DNA of 64,000 nucleotides from contig CADBDH010000013.1 in the NCBI GenBank assembly GCA_902793405.1, positions 1 to 64,000 of the forward strand. Reading direction: 5' to 3'. The notes beneath the pieces were generated by a model. It saw nothing but the letters and a program-made list of their open reading frames with translations. It did not search any database and was not told the DNA's origin. Every line of letters starts with the position of its first letter. Position 1 is the first letter of the stretch. Shown in pieces: positions 25,276-33,453 of the stretch. Made by a program: the position numbers and the translations under genes. This stretch comes from an uncultured Bacteroidales bacterium (GTDB lineage: Bacteria > Bacteroidota > Bacteroidia > Bacteroidales > Muribaculaceae).

Positions 25276-25282
25276 AAGGAGG
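25276..25282 (+). promoter_or_regulatory. Strong Shine-Dalgarno site of cydB
   Basis: AAGGAGG nine bases before the cydB ATG. Such sites are rare in Bacteroidetes, so this one stands out. It may keep CydB output matched to CydA from the shared mRNA. Confidence 0.6.
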
Positions 25283-25291
25283 AACCAAGAC

Positions 25292-26431
25292 ATGACAACA
25301 TACAATTTATTACAGAATTACTGGTGGCTCATCATGTCGGTGCTGGGCGCGTTGCTGGTGTTCCTGCTCATGGTGCAGGGCGGCCAGTCGATGCTCATCC
25401 ACTATGTCAAGCCCGACAAGCGTGCGCTGCTCATCAACTCGATGGGCCGCAAGTGGGAGTTGACCTACACGACGCTGGTGACCTTTGGCGGTGCGTTCTT
25501 TGCCTCGTTCCCGTTGTTCTACAGCACGAGTTTTGGCGGTGCCTACTGGCTGTGGATGCTCATTCTGTTCAGCTTTGTGATTCAGGCGATTAGCTATGAG
25601 TACCGTTCCAAGCCGGGCAATATCTACGGCTCACGTTTCTATGACACGCTGTTGTTGATCAACGGCATCGTGGGTCCCGTGCTGCTGGGTGTGGCTGTGG
25701 CAACGATGTTCTTTGGCGCCGAGTTCACGGTGACCAAGAGCAACATCCTGAATGTGCAGGGTTCGTCCATCTCGCAATGGGGGCCCAAGCATGGCATCGA
25801 GGCCATCTTCTATTGGAAAAACCTGCTGTTTGGCGTGATGGTATTCTTCCTGGCGCGCACGCTGGCGTCGCTCTATTTCATCAACAACATTGACGATGCC
25901 GAGGTCAATGCCAGCCAGCGTCACCTGCTGCTCATCAATGCGGGCGTGTTCGTTCCCCTGTTCATCGCCGTTGTGGTGGTGATTCTGACCTCGCCGGGCG
26001 TGGGATATGACGACGGCGGCAACATGGAGTGGGTGGCTTATAAGTACCTGAAGAATTTCGTGGCCATGTGGTGGGCATTGATAATCCTGCTGCTGGGCGT
26101 GGTGATGGTGCTGTACGGCATCGGCAAGACGCTGATGAAGGGCGACTACAAGCAGGGCATCTGGCCCGCTGGCATCGGCACTGTGCTGGTGGTGATGACG
26201 CTGTTCTGGGTCATGGGCTATAACAACACGGCCTATCTGCCCTCGCTGCTCGACGTGCAGAGTTCGCTCACGCTGCGCAACAGTTCGTCGAGTGAGTTCA
26301 CCTTGACGGTGATGAGCGTTGTCTCGATTCTCGTGCCGTTTGTGTTGGCCTATATCGCCTACTGCTGGTACAAGATGGACCATCGCAAACTCACGAGCGA
26401 CGAGCTCGAGAATACCGACCATAAGTATTGA
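25292..26431 (+). CDS. cydB: Cytochrome bd oxidase subunit II
   Basis: A 379-residue inner-membrane partner of CydA with eight or nine hydrophobic segments. The family start QNYWWLIMSVLGALLVFLLMVQGGQS is clear, and the charged loop YVKPDKRALLINSMGRKWELTYTTL is conserved. It starts 18 bases after cydA, behind a strong Shine-Dalgarno site. The gene ends just before a hairpin plus heptad array. Confidence 0.95.
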   Translation: MTTYNLLQNYWWLIMSVLGALLVFLLMVQGGQSMLIHYVKPDKRALLINSMGRKWELTYTTLVTFGGAFFASFPLFYSTSFGGAYWLWMLILFSFVIQAISYEYRSKPGNIYGSRFYDTLLLINGIVGPVLLGVAVATMFFGAEFTVTKSNILNVQGSSISQWGPKHGIEAIFYWKNLLFGVMVFFLARTLASLYFINNIDDAEVNASQRHLLLINAGVFVPLFIAVVVVILTSPGVGYDDGGNMEWVAYKYLKNFVAMWWALIILLLGVVMVLYGIGKTLMKGDYKQGIWPAGIGTVLVVMTLFWVMGYNNTAYLPSLLDVQSSLTLRNSSSSEFTLTVMSVVSILVPFVLAYIAYCWYKMDHRKLTSDELENTDHKY

Positions 26432-26432
26432 G

Positions 26433-26525
26433 CCATTGAGCGCCCGCGCTCAATGGGGGTCTAGGGTCTAGAGTTTAGAGTCTAGGGTTTATGGTTTAGA
26501 GTGGCATCCGCTTTGCGGGTGCCAC
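26433..26525 (+). repeat. Hairpin, six heptads and second hairpin behind cydB
   Basis: A perfect 11-bp stem (26433-26443 with 26446-26456) begins one base after the cydB stop. Six heptads of the type GTCTAGG/GTTTAGA follow (26459-26500), then a second stem GTGGCATCCGC/GCGGGTGCCAC (26501-26511 with 26515-26525). Neither hairpin has a T-run. Confidence 0.8.
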
Positions 26526-26554
26526 TTGTTGTGTTGGCCGGTTTAGTTGTGGGA

Positions 26555-26586
26555 TTTCGTTATATGGGGGATTTTTTGTACCTTTG
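26555..26586 (+). promoter_or_regulatory. Promoter of the DUF2027/Smr gene
   Basis: TACCTTTG at 26579-26586 with a weaker TTTC at 26555-26558 upstream, 20 bases apart. The ATG follows 22 bases after the -7 box. Confidence 0.6.
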
Positions 26587-26608
26587 CGGCCTAAAAAACG
26601 AAATCATC

Positions 26609-27685
26609 ATGAATGTAAAGGTTAACGATATTGTGCGGTTCCTCAATGATGTTGGGGGTGGCCGCGTGTCCAGGATTGACGGCAAGACCGTCTATGTGGA
26701 GGACGAGGATGGCTTTGAGCGCCCGGCGATGGAGCGTGATCTGGTTGTCGTGGGACAGGCTGGCACTAAGGCGTCGGCCTATGAGCGGCCGCTGGATGTG
26801 CGCACGCGTCAGGTCGAGCCCGATAAGCCCGCACCCAGGCCCAAGATGGAGCCTGAGCCCGTGCTGCCCATCGAGGAGACGCCCGAGGGCGAGGTGCTGA
26901 ACGTTGTGCTGGGCTATGAGGCACGCGAAATCAAGCACTTGAACACGACCACGTTCTATGCTTCGCTGGTCAACGATTCCAACTATTTCCTCTACTTTAC
27001 CTACATGACGCGCGGTGACGGTGAAGGCGAGTGGCAGACCCGCTTCCACGGCATCGTCGAGCCTAACATCCAGGTACAGCTCGAGGAATTCGGCCATGAT
27101 GACCTGAACAGCATGACGCATATCGCGGTGCAGTATGTGGCCTTCAAGCAAGGTAAGGGCTTCAAACTGAAGAATCCCGCCCTGGTCGAGCAGCGCCTCG
27201 ACGTAACGAAGTTCTACAAGGTGCACTGCTTCCACGAGAATCCTTACTTTGACGTGCCCGTGATTGCGGTGGAGATTGTCACCAACGACCGTCCCGCCCG
27301 CATGATGCGCATCGACAGCGGCGAGCTGGAACGCGCCATGAAGGAGAAAAAGCGCATGGACCGCCCGCAGCGCAAGCCCGTCCAGAAGAAGACCGATTCC
27401 AACGGCATCATCGTGCAGGACCTGCACATCACGTCGCTGCTGGATAACCTGAGCGGCATGTCGCCCGGTGCCATCCTGGAGTACCAGATGGACAAGTTCC
27501 GTGAAGTGATGGATGCTAACCTGAGCAAGCATGGCCAGCGCATCGTCTTCATCCACGGCAAGGGCGAGGGCAAGCTGCGCCAGCACCTGCTGAGCGAACT
27601 CAAGCGCCGTTACCCGCGTTGCACCGCCCAGGATGCCAGCTTCCGCGAGTACGGCTTCGGTGCCACGCAAGTGACGATACACTAG
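26609..27685 (+). CDS. DUF2027 / Smr domain protein
   Basis: A 358-residue cytoplasmic protein. Residues 1-50 form a small SH3-like beta domain (VNDIVRFLNDVGGGRVSRID), the middle is the DUF2027 core (about 95-230), then comes a charged linker, and the last ~80 residues are an Smr domain (IVFIHGKGEGKLRQHLLSEL, ending GFGATQVTIH). Smr domains occur in MutS2 and are nuclease or nucleic-acid-binding modules; the HGKGEGKLR motif is intact. This combination is typical of Bacteroidetes and its cellular role is unproven. The promoter at 26579-26586 fixes the start at the ATG at 26609. The stop codon lies inside the hairpin that follows. Confidence 0.87.
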   Translation: MNVKVNDIVRFLNDVGGGRVSRIDGKTVYVEDEDGFERPAMERDLVVVGQAGTKASAYERPLDVRTRQVEPDKPAPRPKMEPEPVLPIEETPEGEVLNVVLGYEAREIKHLNTTTFYASLVNDSNYFLYFTYMTRGDGEGEWQTRFHGIVEPNIQVQLEEFGHDDLNSMTHIAVQYVAFKQGKGFKLKNPALVEQRLDVTKFYKVHCFHENPYFDVPVIAVEIVTNDRPARMMRIDSGELERAMKEKKRMDRPQRKPVQKKTDSNGIIVQDLHITSLLDNLSGMSPGAILEYQMDKFREVMDANLSKHGQRIVFIHGKGEGKLRQHLLSELKRRYPRCTAQDASFREYGFGATQVTIH

Positions 27686-27767
27686 GTTGAAGCTGGCTTC
27701 AACCTAGTGGGGTCTAGAGTCTAGGGTCTAGAGTTTAGGGTCTAGAGTCTAGAGTTTAGGGTTTAGA
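27680..27767 (+). repeat. Stop-codon hairpin plus eight heptads
   Basis: A perfect 13-bp stem (27680-27692 with 27697-27709, loop CTGG) contains the TAG stop of the preceding gene in its left arm. It is followed by eight heptads GTCTAGA/GTCTAGG/GTTTAGG (27712-27767), which run into a separate T-tailed terminator. Confidence 0.85.
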
Positions 27768-27789
27768 GGGGACTTGCCCCTCTTTTTTT
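27765..27789 (+). terminator. Terminator after the DUF2027 gene
   Basis: A 7-bp stem AGAGGGG/CCCCTCT (27765-27771 with 27777-27783) followed by a run of seven T residues. Its left arm overlaps the last heptad unit. Confidence 0.75.
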
Positions 27790-27808
27790 GATGTTTTTGG
27801 TGCTTGCT

Positions 27809-28963
27809 TTACTGATTGATGTCGTTAATGGTCATCAGTTGACCATTGGTAGTGGTAAGGCTGTTTGTGCCACCGTAGATGACATGGAGGTGATTGGTGT
27901 CAGCACCAGTAATGGCCGCCCATTTGGTGAGACCTTTAAAGAAATTCGTTTGAAATGTTTCTCCAGACTTGATTTCGAATGCAGATGGTTTATCGCCGTC
28001 ATAGACCAGCAAATCGACTTCGTTGCCTTGATTGTCTCGCCAGAAACGCAGGTCAATATCACGGCCTTCATTCCATGCTTGCTTAATGAAGCTGTTGATG
28101 ACCATATTTTCAAATAAGGCTCCTCTAGCAAAATGCAAATCAAGCTGCTCAGGGGATTTGATGTCCAATAATGAGCATGCCAACCCCGTATCATAAAAAT
28201 ATAGCTTAGGGCTCTTTACTAGCCGCTTGGCAAAGTTATTCCAATCGGGGCGTAGCAGATAGCAGATGTAACTGGCTTCAAGCACCGATAGCCATGAATT
28301 GATTGTAGGTACAGAGACACCGCATTCCACTGCCAAGGATGACAGGTTGAGTAGTTGGCCAATGCGTCCAGCACACAACTTGATGAATCGGATGAATCTG
28401 CTCAAATCACCTATATTCTTGAGTTGCCTGACATCACGTTCAACGTAGGTCTGAATGTAATAGGGATAGAATTCAAATGGGGCCAAGTGCTTGTCATACA
28501 ATCGCGGGTAGGAACCATTATAAATCTGCTCATTGGTGGTATTTGGTAAAACTCCACCATCTGTCATCTCTTTATGGGAAAAGGGGAGCAACTTGAGTAT
28601 TGCAGTTCTTCCAGCCAATGACTGATTGACACTCTCCATGAGCAAGAAATTGTGGGAACCAGCTAGCAGATACATGCCGGGCTCATCCGTTTCGTCTACA
28701 TGTGTCTGTATATAAGAGAACAACGATGGCACTCGCTGGACCTCATCAAGAATGACTCTGCGAGGAAAGGTGCTGAGAAAGCCACGGGGGTCGTTGTTAG
28801 CAAATTCCCTCATATCCAAATCTTCAAGGGAGACATACCGGTATTCGGGGAAAGCATGTTTCAACAATGTTGATTTCCCTGATTGACGTGGTCCTGTTAA
28901 AGTGATAACAGGATACTTGGATGCGAGGCGTTCAAGTGTTGTTTGTAATGTGCGATGTATCAT
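27809..28963 (-). CDS. AAA-family ATPase with DUF4143 domain
   Basis: A 384-residue protein. An N-terminal AAA_14 ATPase has the Walker A motif GPRQSGKST near residue 25, Walker B VILDEVQRVP near 85 and a sensor-like LLAGSHNFLLME. The C-terminal DUF4143 domain contains a PD-(D/E)XK-like core (GNEVDLLVYD...AFEIKSG). Such proteins are common in Bacteroidetes and archaea, often in variable copy; a role is not established, though nuclease or toxin-linked functions have been suggested. The start is the ATG at 28963, 20 bases after a -7 box; an upstream TTG is rejected. The promoter is overlapped by two tandem inverted repeats (28999-29077), so autoregulation is plausible. The A+T-richer coding sequence contrasts with its neighbours and hints at horizontal acquisition. 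Confidence 0.87.
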   Translation of the reverse strand: MIHRTLQTTLERLASKYPVITLTGPRQSGKSTLLKHAFPEYRYVSLEDLDMREFANNDPRGFLSTFPRRVILDEVQRVPSLFSYIQTHVDETDEPGMYLLAGSHNFLLMESVNQSLAGRTAILKLLPFSHKEMTDGGVLPNTTNEQIYNGSYPRLYDKHLAPFEFYPYYIQTYVERDVRQLKNIGDLSRFIRFIKLCAGRIGQLLNLSSLAVECGVSVPTINSWLSVLEASYICYLLRPDWNNFAKRLVKSPKLYFYDTGLACSLLDIKSPEQLDLHFARGALFENMVINSFIKQAWNEGRDIDLRFWRDNQGNEVDLLVYDGDKPSAFEIKSGETFQTNFFKGLTKWAAITGADTNHLHVIYGGTNSLTTTNGQLMTINDINQ

Positions 28964-28982
28964 ATTTCTGCAGTTTTGACTG

Positions 28983-29013
28983 CAAAAATACAACATCGAC
29001 TTTAAATTTGCAA
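28983..29013 (-). promoter_or_regulatory. Promoter of the DUF4143 ATPase
   Basis: TATTTTTG at 28983-28990 and TTG at 29011-29013 on the minus strand, 20 bases apart. The left arm of the first inverted repeat (28999-29010) lies in the spacer between the boxes. Confidence 0.55.
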
Positions 29014-29077
29014 GAAAAATTGTACAATTTTAAAGTTGAACTTTAAATTTGCAAGATTAGGTGTACAAATTTAAAGT
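28999..29077. promoter_or_regulatory. Two tandem 12-bp inverted repeats, probable operators
   Basis: Arms ACTTTAAATTTG (28999-29010) and CAATTTTAAAGT (29025-29036) pair with one mismatch. The second copy, 29040-29051 with 29066-29077, is perfect. Both have a 14-base centre containing CAAGA and TGTA, and the copies are 41 bp apart, about four helical turns. Size, symmetry and position over the ATPase promoter fit operators for a dimeric repressor. Confidence 0.65.
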
Positions 29078-29096
29078 GGCGAGTGGGGCATTTTTG

Positions 29097-29807
29097 TTAT
29101 TTGAGGATGGGAAAGTGGAACTGGCGCAGTTGGCGTTCCAGTTCTTTTTCTTTGCCGTTGCAGTATTGGTTGCACAGGGCGTGGAACTGCGGGGAGTGGT
29201 TCATGTGGGTGAGGTGGGCCAGTTCGTGGCAGATGATGTAGCGCACGAGGGGCTCGGGCAGGAACATGAGGTTACGGGAGAGCTGGATGACCTTTTTGGC
29301 GGTGCAGTGGCCCAGTTTGCGCATGCCGCGTCCGATTTCGAAGCCAGCGGGTTTGAGGCCCAATTCGTCCGCGATGCGCTGGGCCAGGGGTAACAATGCG
29401 GCATGGGCCTGAACATCCATCGCCCGTCCGATGACGGTGGATATGGTGCGCTTGATGTCTTCTTTATCGAGGTCGGCGTTCTCGTGGGGCTGCAGGTGAA
29501 GGGTGTCGCCTTCCCAATGGTTGAGGATGTAGCCCGGCATCTTGCCTTGGGGTTCGATGATGACGCGGCACTTGTAGCACTCGATGATCTGGCCGAAATG
29601 GAAGGTTACCTGATGGGGTGCCGGCAGTTGTCGCAGCTGCTCGCGGTTTACGTCCACCATGCGCTGCAAGTCGCTGATTCTCATGCCCATCGGGGCACGC
29701 ATGAGCAGATGGCCGTCGGGGTGAAAAGTGAACCGCACCGAGGTCATGCCCCGGCGCAGCTCCACATATACTTTCCCGAATTCCTTGTCCTCGATATACC
29801 CCTTCAT
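29097..29807 (-). CDS. YgjP-like zinc metallopeptidase
   Basis: A 236-residue soluble protein of the YgjP/DUF45 (M48-like, WLM clan) family. The zinc motif HELAHLTHMNHSPQFH near residue 190 shows HExxH and the downstream His. The N-terminal half is the usual beta-rich DUF45 region (VYVELRRGMTSVRFTFHPDG). E. coli YgjP-type proteins are uncharacterised peptidases. There is no signal peptide. It lies downstream of trpS with a 111-base palindromic gap. The length agrees with the family. Confidence 0.85.
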   Translation of the reverse strand: MKGYIEDKEFGKVYVELRRGMTSVRFTFHPDGHLLMRAPMGMRISDLQRMVDVNREQLRQLPAPHQVTFHFGQIIECYKCRVIIEPQGKMPGYILNHWEGDTLHLQPHENADLDKEDIKRTISTVIGRAMDVQAHAALLPLAQRIADELGLKPAGFEIGRGMRKLGHCTAKKVIQLSRNLMFLPEPLVRYIICHELAHLTHMNHSPQFHALCNQYCNGKEKELERQLRQFHFPILK

Positions 29808-29817
29808 CTCATCTTGT

Positions 29818-29918
29818 AGTCAAACAACAATAACAACGTTGAACAACTAAAACAACTAATGAATTAAATATTTAAGTTGTTCGTGTTGTTGTTTGTTGTT
29901 CAAGTTGTTTGATTGGTG
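29818..29918. repeat. GTTGTT-rich imperfect palindrome
   Basis: The whole gap between the trpS and metallopeptidase genes is an imperfect palindrome. The left arm is built from CAAACAAC, AACAAC and GAACAAC and the right arm from GTTGTT and CAAGTTGTTTG. It would form a long hairpin in RNA from either strand. It is related to the structures at 478-540 and 60057-60101. Confidence 0.6.
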
Positions 29919-30995
29919 TCAAAACTTGGTGATGCCCATGATTTCGCGCACGTCGGCCAGCGTCTTGCCGGCACGGGCACGTGCACGCTCAGCACCCATC
30001 TCGAGGACGCGGTGCAGATAGGCGTCGTCGTTCTCGATGTCGATGATGCGCTCGCGGATGGGGGTGGTCATGGCCACGATGTCCTCGGCGATTTCTTTCT
30101 TCAGGTCGCCATAGCGGATGGAGCAATTGTTGTAGGCCTCGGTGAAGAATTCCACCTTGTCGGGGGTGCCGACGAGCTTGAGAATGGTGAAGAGGTTCTG
30201 CACCGGCTCGGCCATAGGCTGGTTGGGCTCGGTGGGGCCGCCGTCGGTCACGGCGCGCATCACCTTCTTGCGGATGGTCTTCTCGTCATCCACCAGATAG
30301 ATGCAGTTGCCCTCGCTCTTGCCCATCTTGCCGCTGCCGTCCAGGCCAGGCACCTTGACGGGTGCGCTGCCGAAGTTGAAGTTCTGCGGCTCATTGAAGT
30401 ATTCGGTCTTGTAGAACGAATTGAAACGGCGGGCGAAGCGGCGCGTCAGTTCCAGGTGCTGTTCCTGGTCCTTGCCCACGGGCACGAAGTCGGCGCGCTG
30501 GATGAGGATATCGACAGCCATCAGGGTGGGGTAGGTCAACAGACCGGCGTTCACGCGCTTGTTGGTGCTGGCGCCGATGATTTCCTTGGCCACGTCCTCG
30601 TCGTCATCGCCCTGATTGGGAGCGGTGATGCCTAGGGCCTTGCGGGCCTTGTCCTTGAAGGCGGCGGTGCGCATCAGCTCACCAATACCCACGTGCATGT
30701 TGAGCAGCAGGTACATCTCGCTCACCTCGGGGATATCGCTTTGTACAAAAATGGTTGATTTCTCGGGGTCAAGGCCAGCTGCCAGATATTCGGCCAGGAT
30801 GTGGCGCACGTTGGTGTGCAGCTCCTTGGGGTCGGGGTTGGTGGTGAGTGCGTGCAGGTCGGCAATGAAGTAATAACTGTCATACTTGCCCTCGTTCTGC
30901 ATCTTCACAAAGTTACTCAACGCTCCCAGGTAGTTGCCCAGATGCAACTGCCCCGTGGGACGTATTCCACTCAAAACAATCTTTTTGTTATCCAT
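29919..30995 (-). CDS. trpS: Tryptophanyl-tRNA synthetase
   Basis: A 358-residue class I synthetase charging tRNA-Trp. The HIGH-type motif is in GQLHLGNYLGAL at residues 15-26 and the KMSKS-type motif in GKMGKSEGN near 220. The tryptophan-pocket region SDIPEVSEMYLLLNMHVGIGEL is recognisable. Residues around 165-175 carry an acidic insertion (GDDDED). Length and start are normal. The -7 box at 31030-31037 precedes it; no leader peptide or T-box is visible. Confidence 0.95.
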   Translation of the reverse strand: MDNKKIVLSGIRPTGQLHLGNYLGALSNFVKMQNEGKYDSYYFIADLHALTTNPDPKELHTNVRHILAEYLAAGLDPEKSTIFVQSDIPEVSEMYLLLNMHVGIGELMRTAAFKDKARKALGITAPNQGDDDEDVAKEIIGASTNKRVNAGLLTYPTLMAVDILIQRADFVPVGKDQEQHLELTRRFARRFNSFYKTEYFNEPQNFNFGSAPVKVPGLDGSGKMGKSEGNCIYLVDDEKTIRKKVMRAVTDGGPTEPNQPMAEPVQNLFTILKLVGTPDKVEFFTEAYNNCSIRYGDLKKEIAEDIVAMTTPIRERIIDIENDDAYLHRVLEMGAERARARAGKTLADVREIMGITKF

Positions 30996-31029
30996 ATTCT
31001 AATTCCAGTAATTTTTATTATTCAGGCTA

Positions 31030-31037
31030 CAAAGGTA
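31030..31037 (-). promoter_or_regulatory. -7 element of trpS
   Basis: TACCTTTG on the minus strand, 34 bases before the trpS ATG. Period-7 AAGTTTT repeats lie just upstream (31044-31070). Confidence 0.45.
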
Positions 31038-31174
31038 GTACAAAGTTTTAAGTTTTAAGATTAAGTTTAGAGATTTTTCGCCAAGGGGCCGATCAACATG
31101 ATGTAGTTACTTTACAATCATTACTTTAGAAGGAAGGTATGTCTGAATCAAACTGGAAAATGAGACCTGTGGGT

Positions 31175-31209
31175 ACAAAAATACAGGGTGGAACAATCGC
31201 TCCACCCTG
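31175..31209 (-). terminator. Terminator of the Sel1 cassette
   Basis: A perfect 9-bp stem (CAGGGTGGA at 31184-31192 with TCCACCCTG at 31201-31209) is followed on the minus strand by TATTTTTGT. It closes the three-gene transcript ending at 31233. Confidence 0.75.
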
Positions 31210-31232
31210 CTTTTAATTGATAGCATTTGAGT

Positions 31233-31586
31233 TTACTCGTATTTCTTTTGCCTCTTGAACAATAACAGGACGGCGGATGTGCGAGTGTTGGATTTTAATC
31301 CCATAACACCATTTCCTGAAGCTGCTGTTTGGGCAAATTTTGTTTCAATCTCGTCATGTACTGCCACCAACTCCCAACCCTGAGCGCCTAAGGCATTGAG
31401 TTCGTTGTTGTCGAACATGACGTGTTTGGGTGCCCATGTAGAGAAGTCTTCGTTATAAGTCGTGTCGAGTTGGGCATCAACCCTGACAACCTTATACTCC
31501 CATGTGGTTATTTTGTCCTTATTGCAGGAACCAAAGCCAAGTATCAATCCTGCAGCGCAAGCGATTGCCAAAAGTATCTTTTTCAT
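31233..31586 (-). CDS. DUF4177-like lipoprotein
   Basis: A 117-residue predicted lipoprotein: signal peptide with lipobox LGFGSC (Cys about residue 21). The body has the DUF4177 pattern: an initial beta strand (WEYKVVRVD), the central LNALGAQGWELVAV block and a final strand ending in FKRQ (VLLLFKRQKKYE). DUF4177 is a small domain of unknown function. It is the last gene of the cassette with the 163- and 422-residue secreted proteins, 46 bases after the preceding stop. Confidence 0.75.
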   Translation of the reverse strand: MKKILLAIACAAGLILGFGSCNKDKITTWEYKVVRVDAQLDTTYNEDFSTWAPKHVMFDNNELNALGAQGWELVAVHDEIETKFAQTAASGNGVMGLKSNTRTSAVLLLFKRQKKYE

Positions 31587-31632
31587 AAAGGGTTATTGTT
31601 TGATGTTAAAGATAGAGTGAATGGTTAAGGGT

Positions 31633-32124
31633 TTATTCTATCATTGGCAGGACATTGCCATTAAAGAGGTCATCCTTTAGGGTAATGCTCTTGCCCCCTT
31701 TGTTGATAACTGCAATTGGACGATTTGTGTCAGTGTCATAAACTACCCCATTTTTGATTTGATAATTCTGTTCTTCGACTTCATTCATCTGGTTGATACC
31801 CATTGATGCCTTGACCTGTTCCATCTCTTGCTTTGAATAGACACGGCTTTCAAGGTCGGCCATCATGGTGAACTGCAGTTCACTTTCAGTCACGAAATAG
31901 ACCGAAACATCTATTACCAGTTTAAACGTGCCATTGTCGTAGGCCGCAGCCAGTTCAGGGTCTGCCACTTTTAAATCATGTTTTGCATAAGTGTGGCCGA
32001 CTACAGCCTTGGCTGTTACAGCAGGGCGACTGCTAGCCGCCTGTTTCTTCTTTCTTGCTTGTCCTGATGCGATCATGCCCGTGCACAAGATGAGCATTAT
32101 CAGGACGAATAGATTCTTTTTCAT
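31633..32124 (-). CDS. Secreted protein sharing a domain with the Sel1 protein
   Basis: A 163-residue protein with a signal peptide (LVLIMLILCTGMIASGQA) followed by a short basic linker (RKKKQ). The rest (about 40-163) resembles the C-terminal domain of its upstream neighbour: both begin (A/V)GHTY, continue with a (N/A)DPxL segment and a VxFV strand, and end in a beta-rich stretch with Gly turns. I know no name for this domain. The gene begins 27 bases after the Sel1 gene stop. Probably a periplasmic or surface partner of it; the function is unknown. Confidence 0.72.
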   Translation of the reverse strand: MKKNLFVLIMLILCTGMIASGQARKKKQAASSRPAVTAKAVVGHTYAKHDLKVADPELAAAYDNGTFKLVIDVSVYFVTESELQFTMMADLESRVYSKQEMEQVKASMGINQMNEVEEQNYQIKNGVVYDTDTNRPIAVINKGGKSITLKDDLFNGNVLPMIE

Positions 32125-32151
32125 TTCGATATATTTTAAAGGTTAAACGGT

Positions 32152-33420
32152 TTACTTGACTTTCTTGAAAACGTTGCCGTATTCATCTACTAGTTTCAAC
32201 GTGCCTTCACGCGGTTTTACCATGTAGTCGCTGTTCCCATTAGGGTTCTTGAAAGCCAAGTATGGTCCCCATGTATAAATTGTTCCCGTGTAGTTCATAA
32301 TCCTCTCGATGGATTCTTTCATCTGGTAGGCTGTCGGGCTCCTTTGCGCTGCACTGGAGTTAAGCTTGAATGTTGCTTTGACTTTAGCTTGTGTCTTGGA
32401 AACGAATACAATAGATGCTACTATTTGCATACCGCCAGCCGACATGATGTAATCGAGAGTGGGGTCGTTGAATTTGAAATTGCTGCATTGATAGGTGTGC
32501 CCTGCCATCGATGCCTTGAATTTCTTCAATGCCGCCAATTCGGCCGCAGTGGGTTTGGGAGCATCGTCGTCGTCATCCTCTTCTGCTACTGCTTTGGCGG
32601 TCTGTGCAGATTGCGCAGTTTGTGGTACCGCTTTTTGCTGTGACTGATTCTTGACAGACGTGTTCTGGTCCTTGAATTCGGCGAGAATCTTCTGGGCATC
32701 TTCATTACCTTGCTCGGCGGCTTTCTTAAACCAATTCTTAGCCTCCTGCATGTTCTGTGCTACACCATTGCCCTCATAATAGCAGAGCCCCATATTATAT
32801 TGTGCAAGATCGTGCCCCTCATCGGCCGCCTTCTTGAGCCAATAAATGCCTCGCTGTGTATCTGTTTCGGTTCCTTGGCCGTTTAAGTAGCAGTAACCCA
32901 GGCTATACATTGCTTCGACATTGTCTTTGTTAGCAGCCTTGTTGAATAAATAGAAGGCTTCCTTGTAATTCTGAGGAACTCCTATTCCCTCATAGTAACA
33001 ATCGCCTAAAGCATTCTGTGCATCGGCATCGCCTGCCTCTGAGGCTTTATCGTACCATTTAATAGCTTGGACGATGTCCTTTGTTATGCCTTCACCCTCT
33101 TGGTAGCAATAACCTAGACTGTATTGCGCTGGGGCATAGCCTTGCTCAGCGGCTTTCTGATACCAGTACACCGCTTTCTGAAGATCCTTAGTTACACCCT
33201 CGCCTTCATAATAACAGTCGCCTAATGCGTTTTGGGCATCGGCATAGCCATTTTCAGCACCTTGCTGGAATTGGTTGAATGCCATGCCAAAGTTCTTATT
33301 ATCATAATGTTGCATTCCGGTTGTATACTCGTTGGAATGCTCATTTGCTGCGGATTGGCCATTGACAGACACAGGCAGCCCTAATAGAATTAGAACAAAT
33401 AGTAATAATTTAGTTTTCAT
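32152..33420 (-). CDS. Secreted Sel1-repeat protein with novel C-terminal domain
   Basis: A 422-residue protein with a signal peptide (LLLFVLILLGLPVSVNGQ). At least six tandem Sel1-like repeats (about 35-250) have the consensus AQNALGDCYYEGEGVTKDxxKAxxWYxKAAEQG. A low-complexity acidic linker (EEDDDDDAPKP) precedes a C-terminal domain of about 120 residues starting AGHTYQCSNFKFNDP and ending in beta strands (DEYGNVFKKVK). Sel1 repeats are alpha-solenoids for protein contacts. The C-terminal domain resembles the next gene product. The promoter at 33454-33484 makes this the first gene of a three-gene cassette ending at the terminator at 31175-31209. Confidence 0.82.
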   Translation of the reverse strand: MKTKLLLFVLILLGLPVSVNGQSAANEHSNEYTTGMQHYDNKNFGMAFNQFQQGAENGYADAQNALGDCYYEGEGVTKDLQKAVYWYQKAAEQGYAPAQYSLGYCYQEGEGITKDIVQAIKWYDKASEAGDADAQNALGDCYYEGIGVPQNYKEAFYLFNKAANKDNVEAMYSLGYCYLNGQGTETDTQRGIYWLKKAADEGHDLAQYNMGLCYYEGNGVAQNMQEAKNWFKKAAEQGNEDAQKILAEFKDQNTSVKNQSQQKAVPQTAQSAQTAKAVAEEDDDDDAPKPTAAELAALKKFKASMAGHTYQCSNFKFNDPTLDYIMSAGGMQIVASIVFVSKTQAKVKATFKLNSSAAQRSPTAYQMKESIERIMNYTGTIYTWGPYLAFKNPNGNSDYMVKPREGTLKLVDEYGNVFKKVK

Positions 33421-33453
33421 AGATACAAAGCTTTATTGGTGAATATTTGCCTG

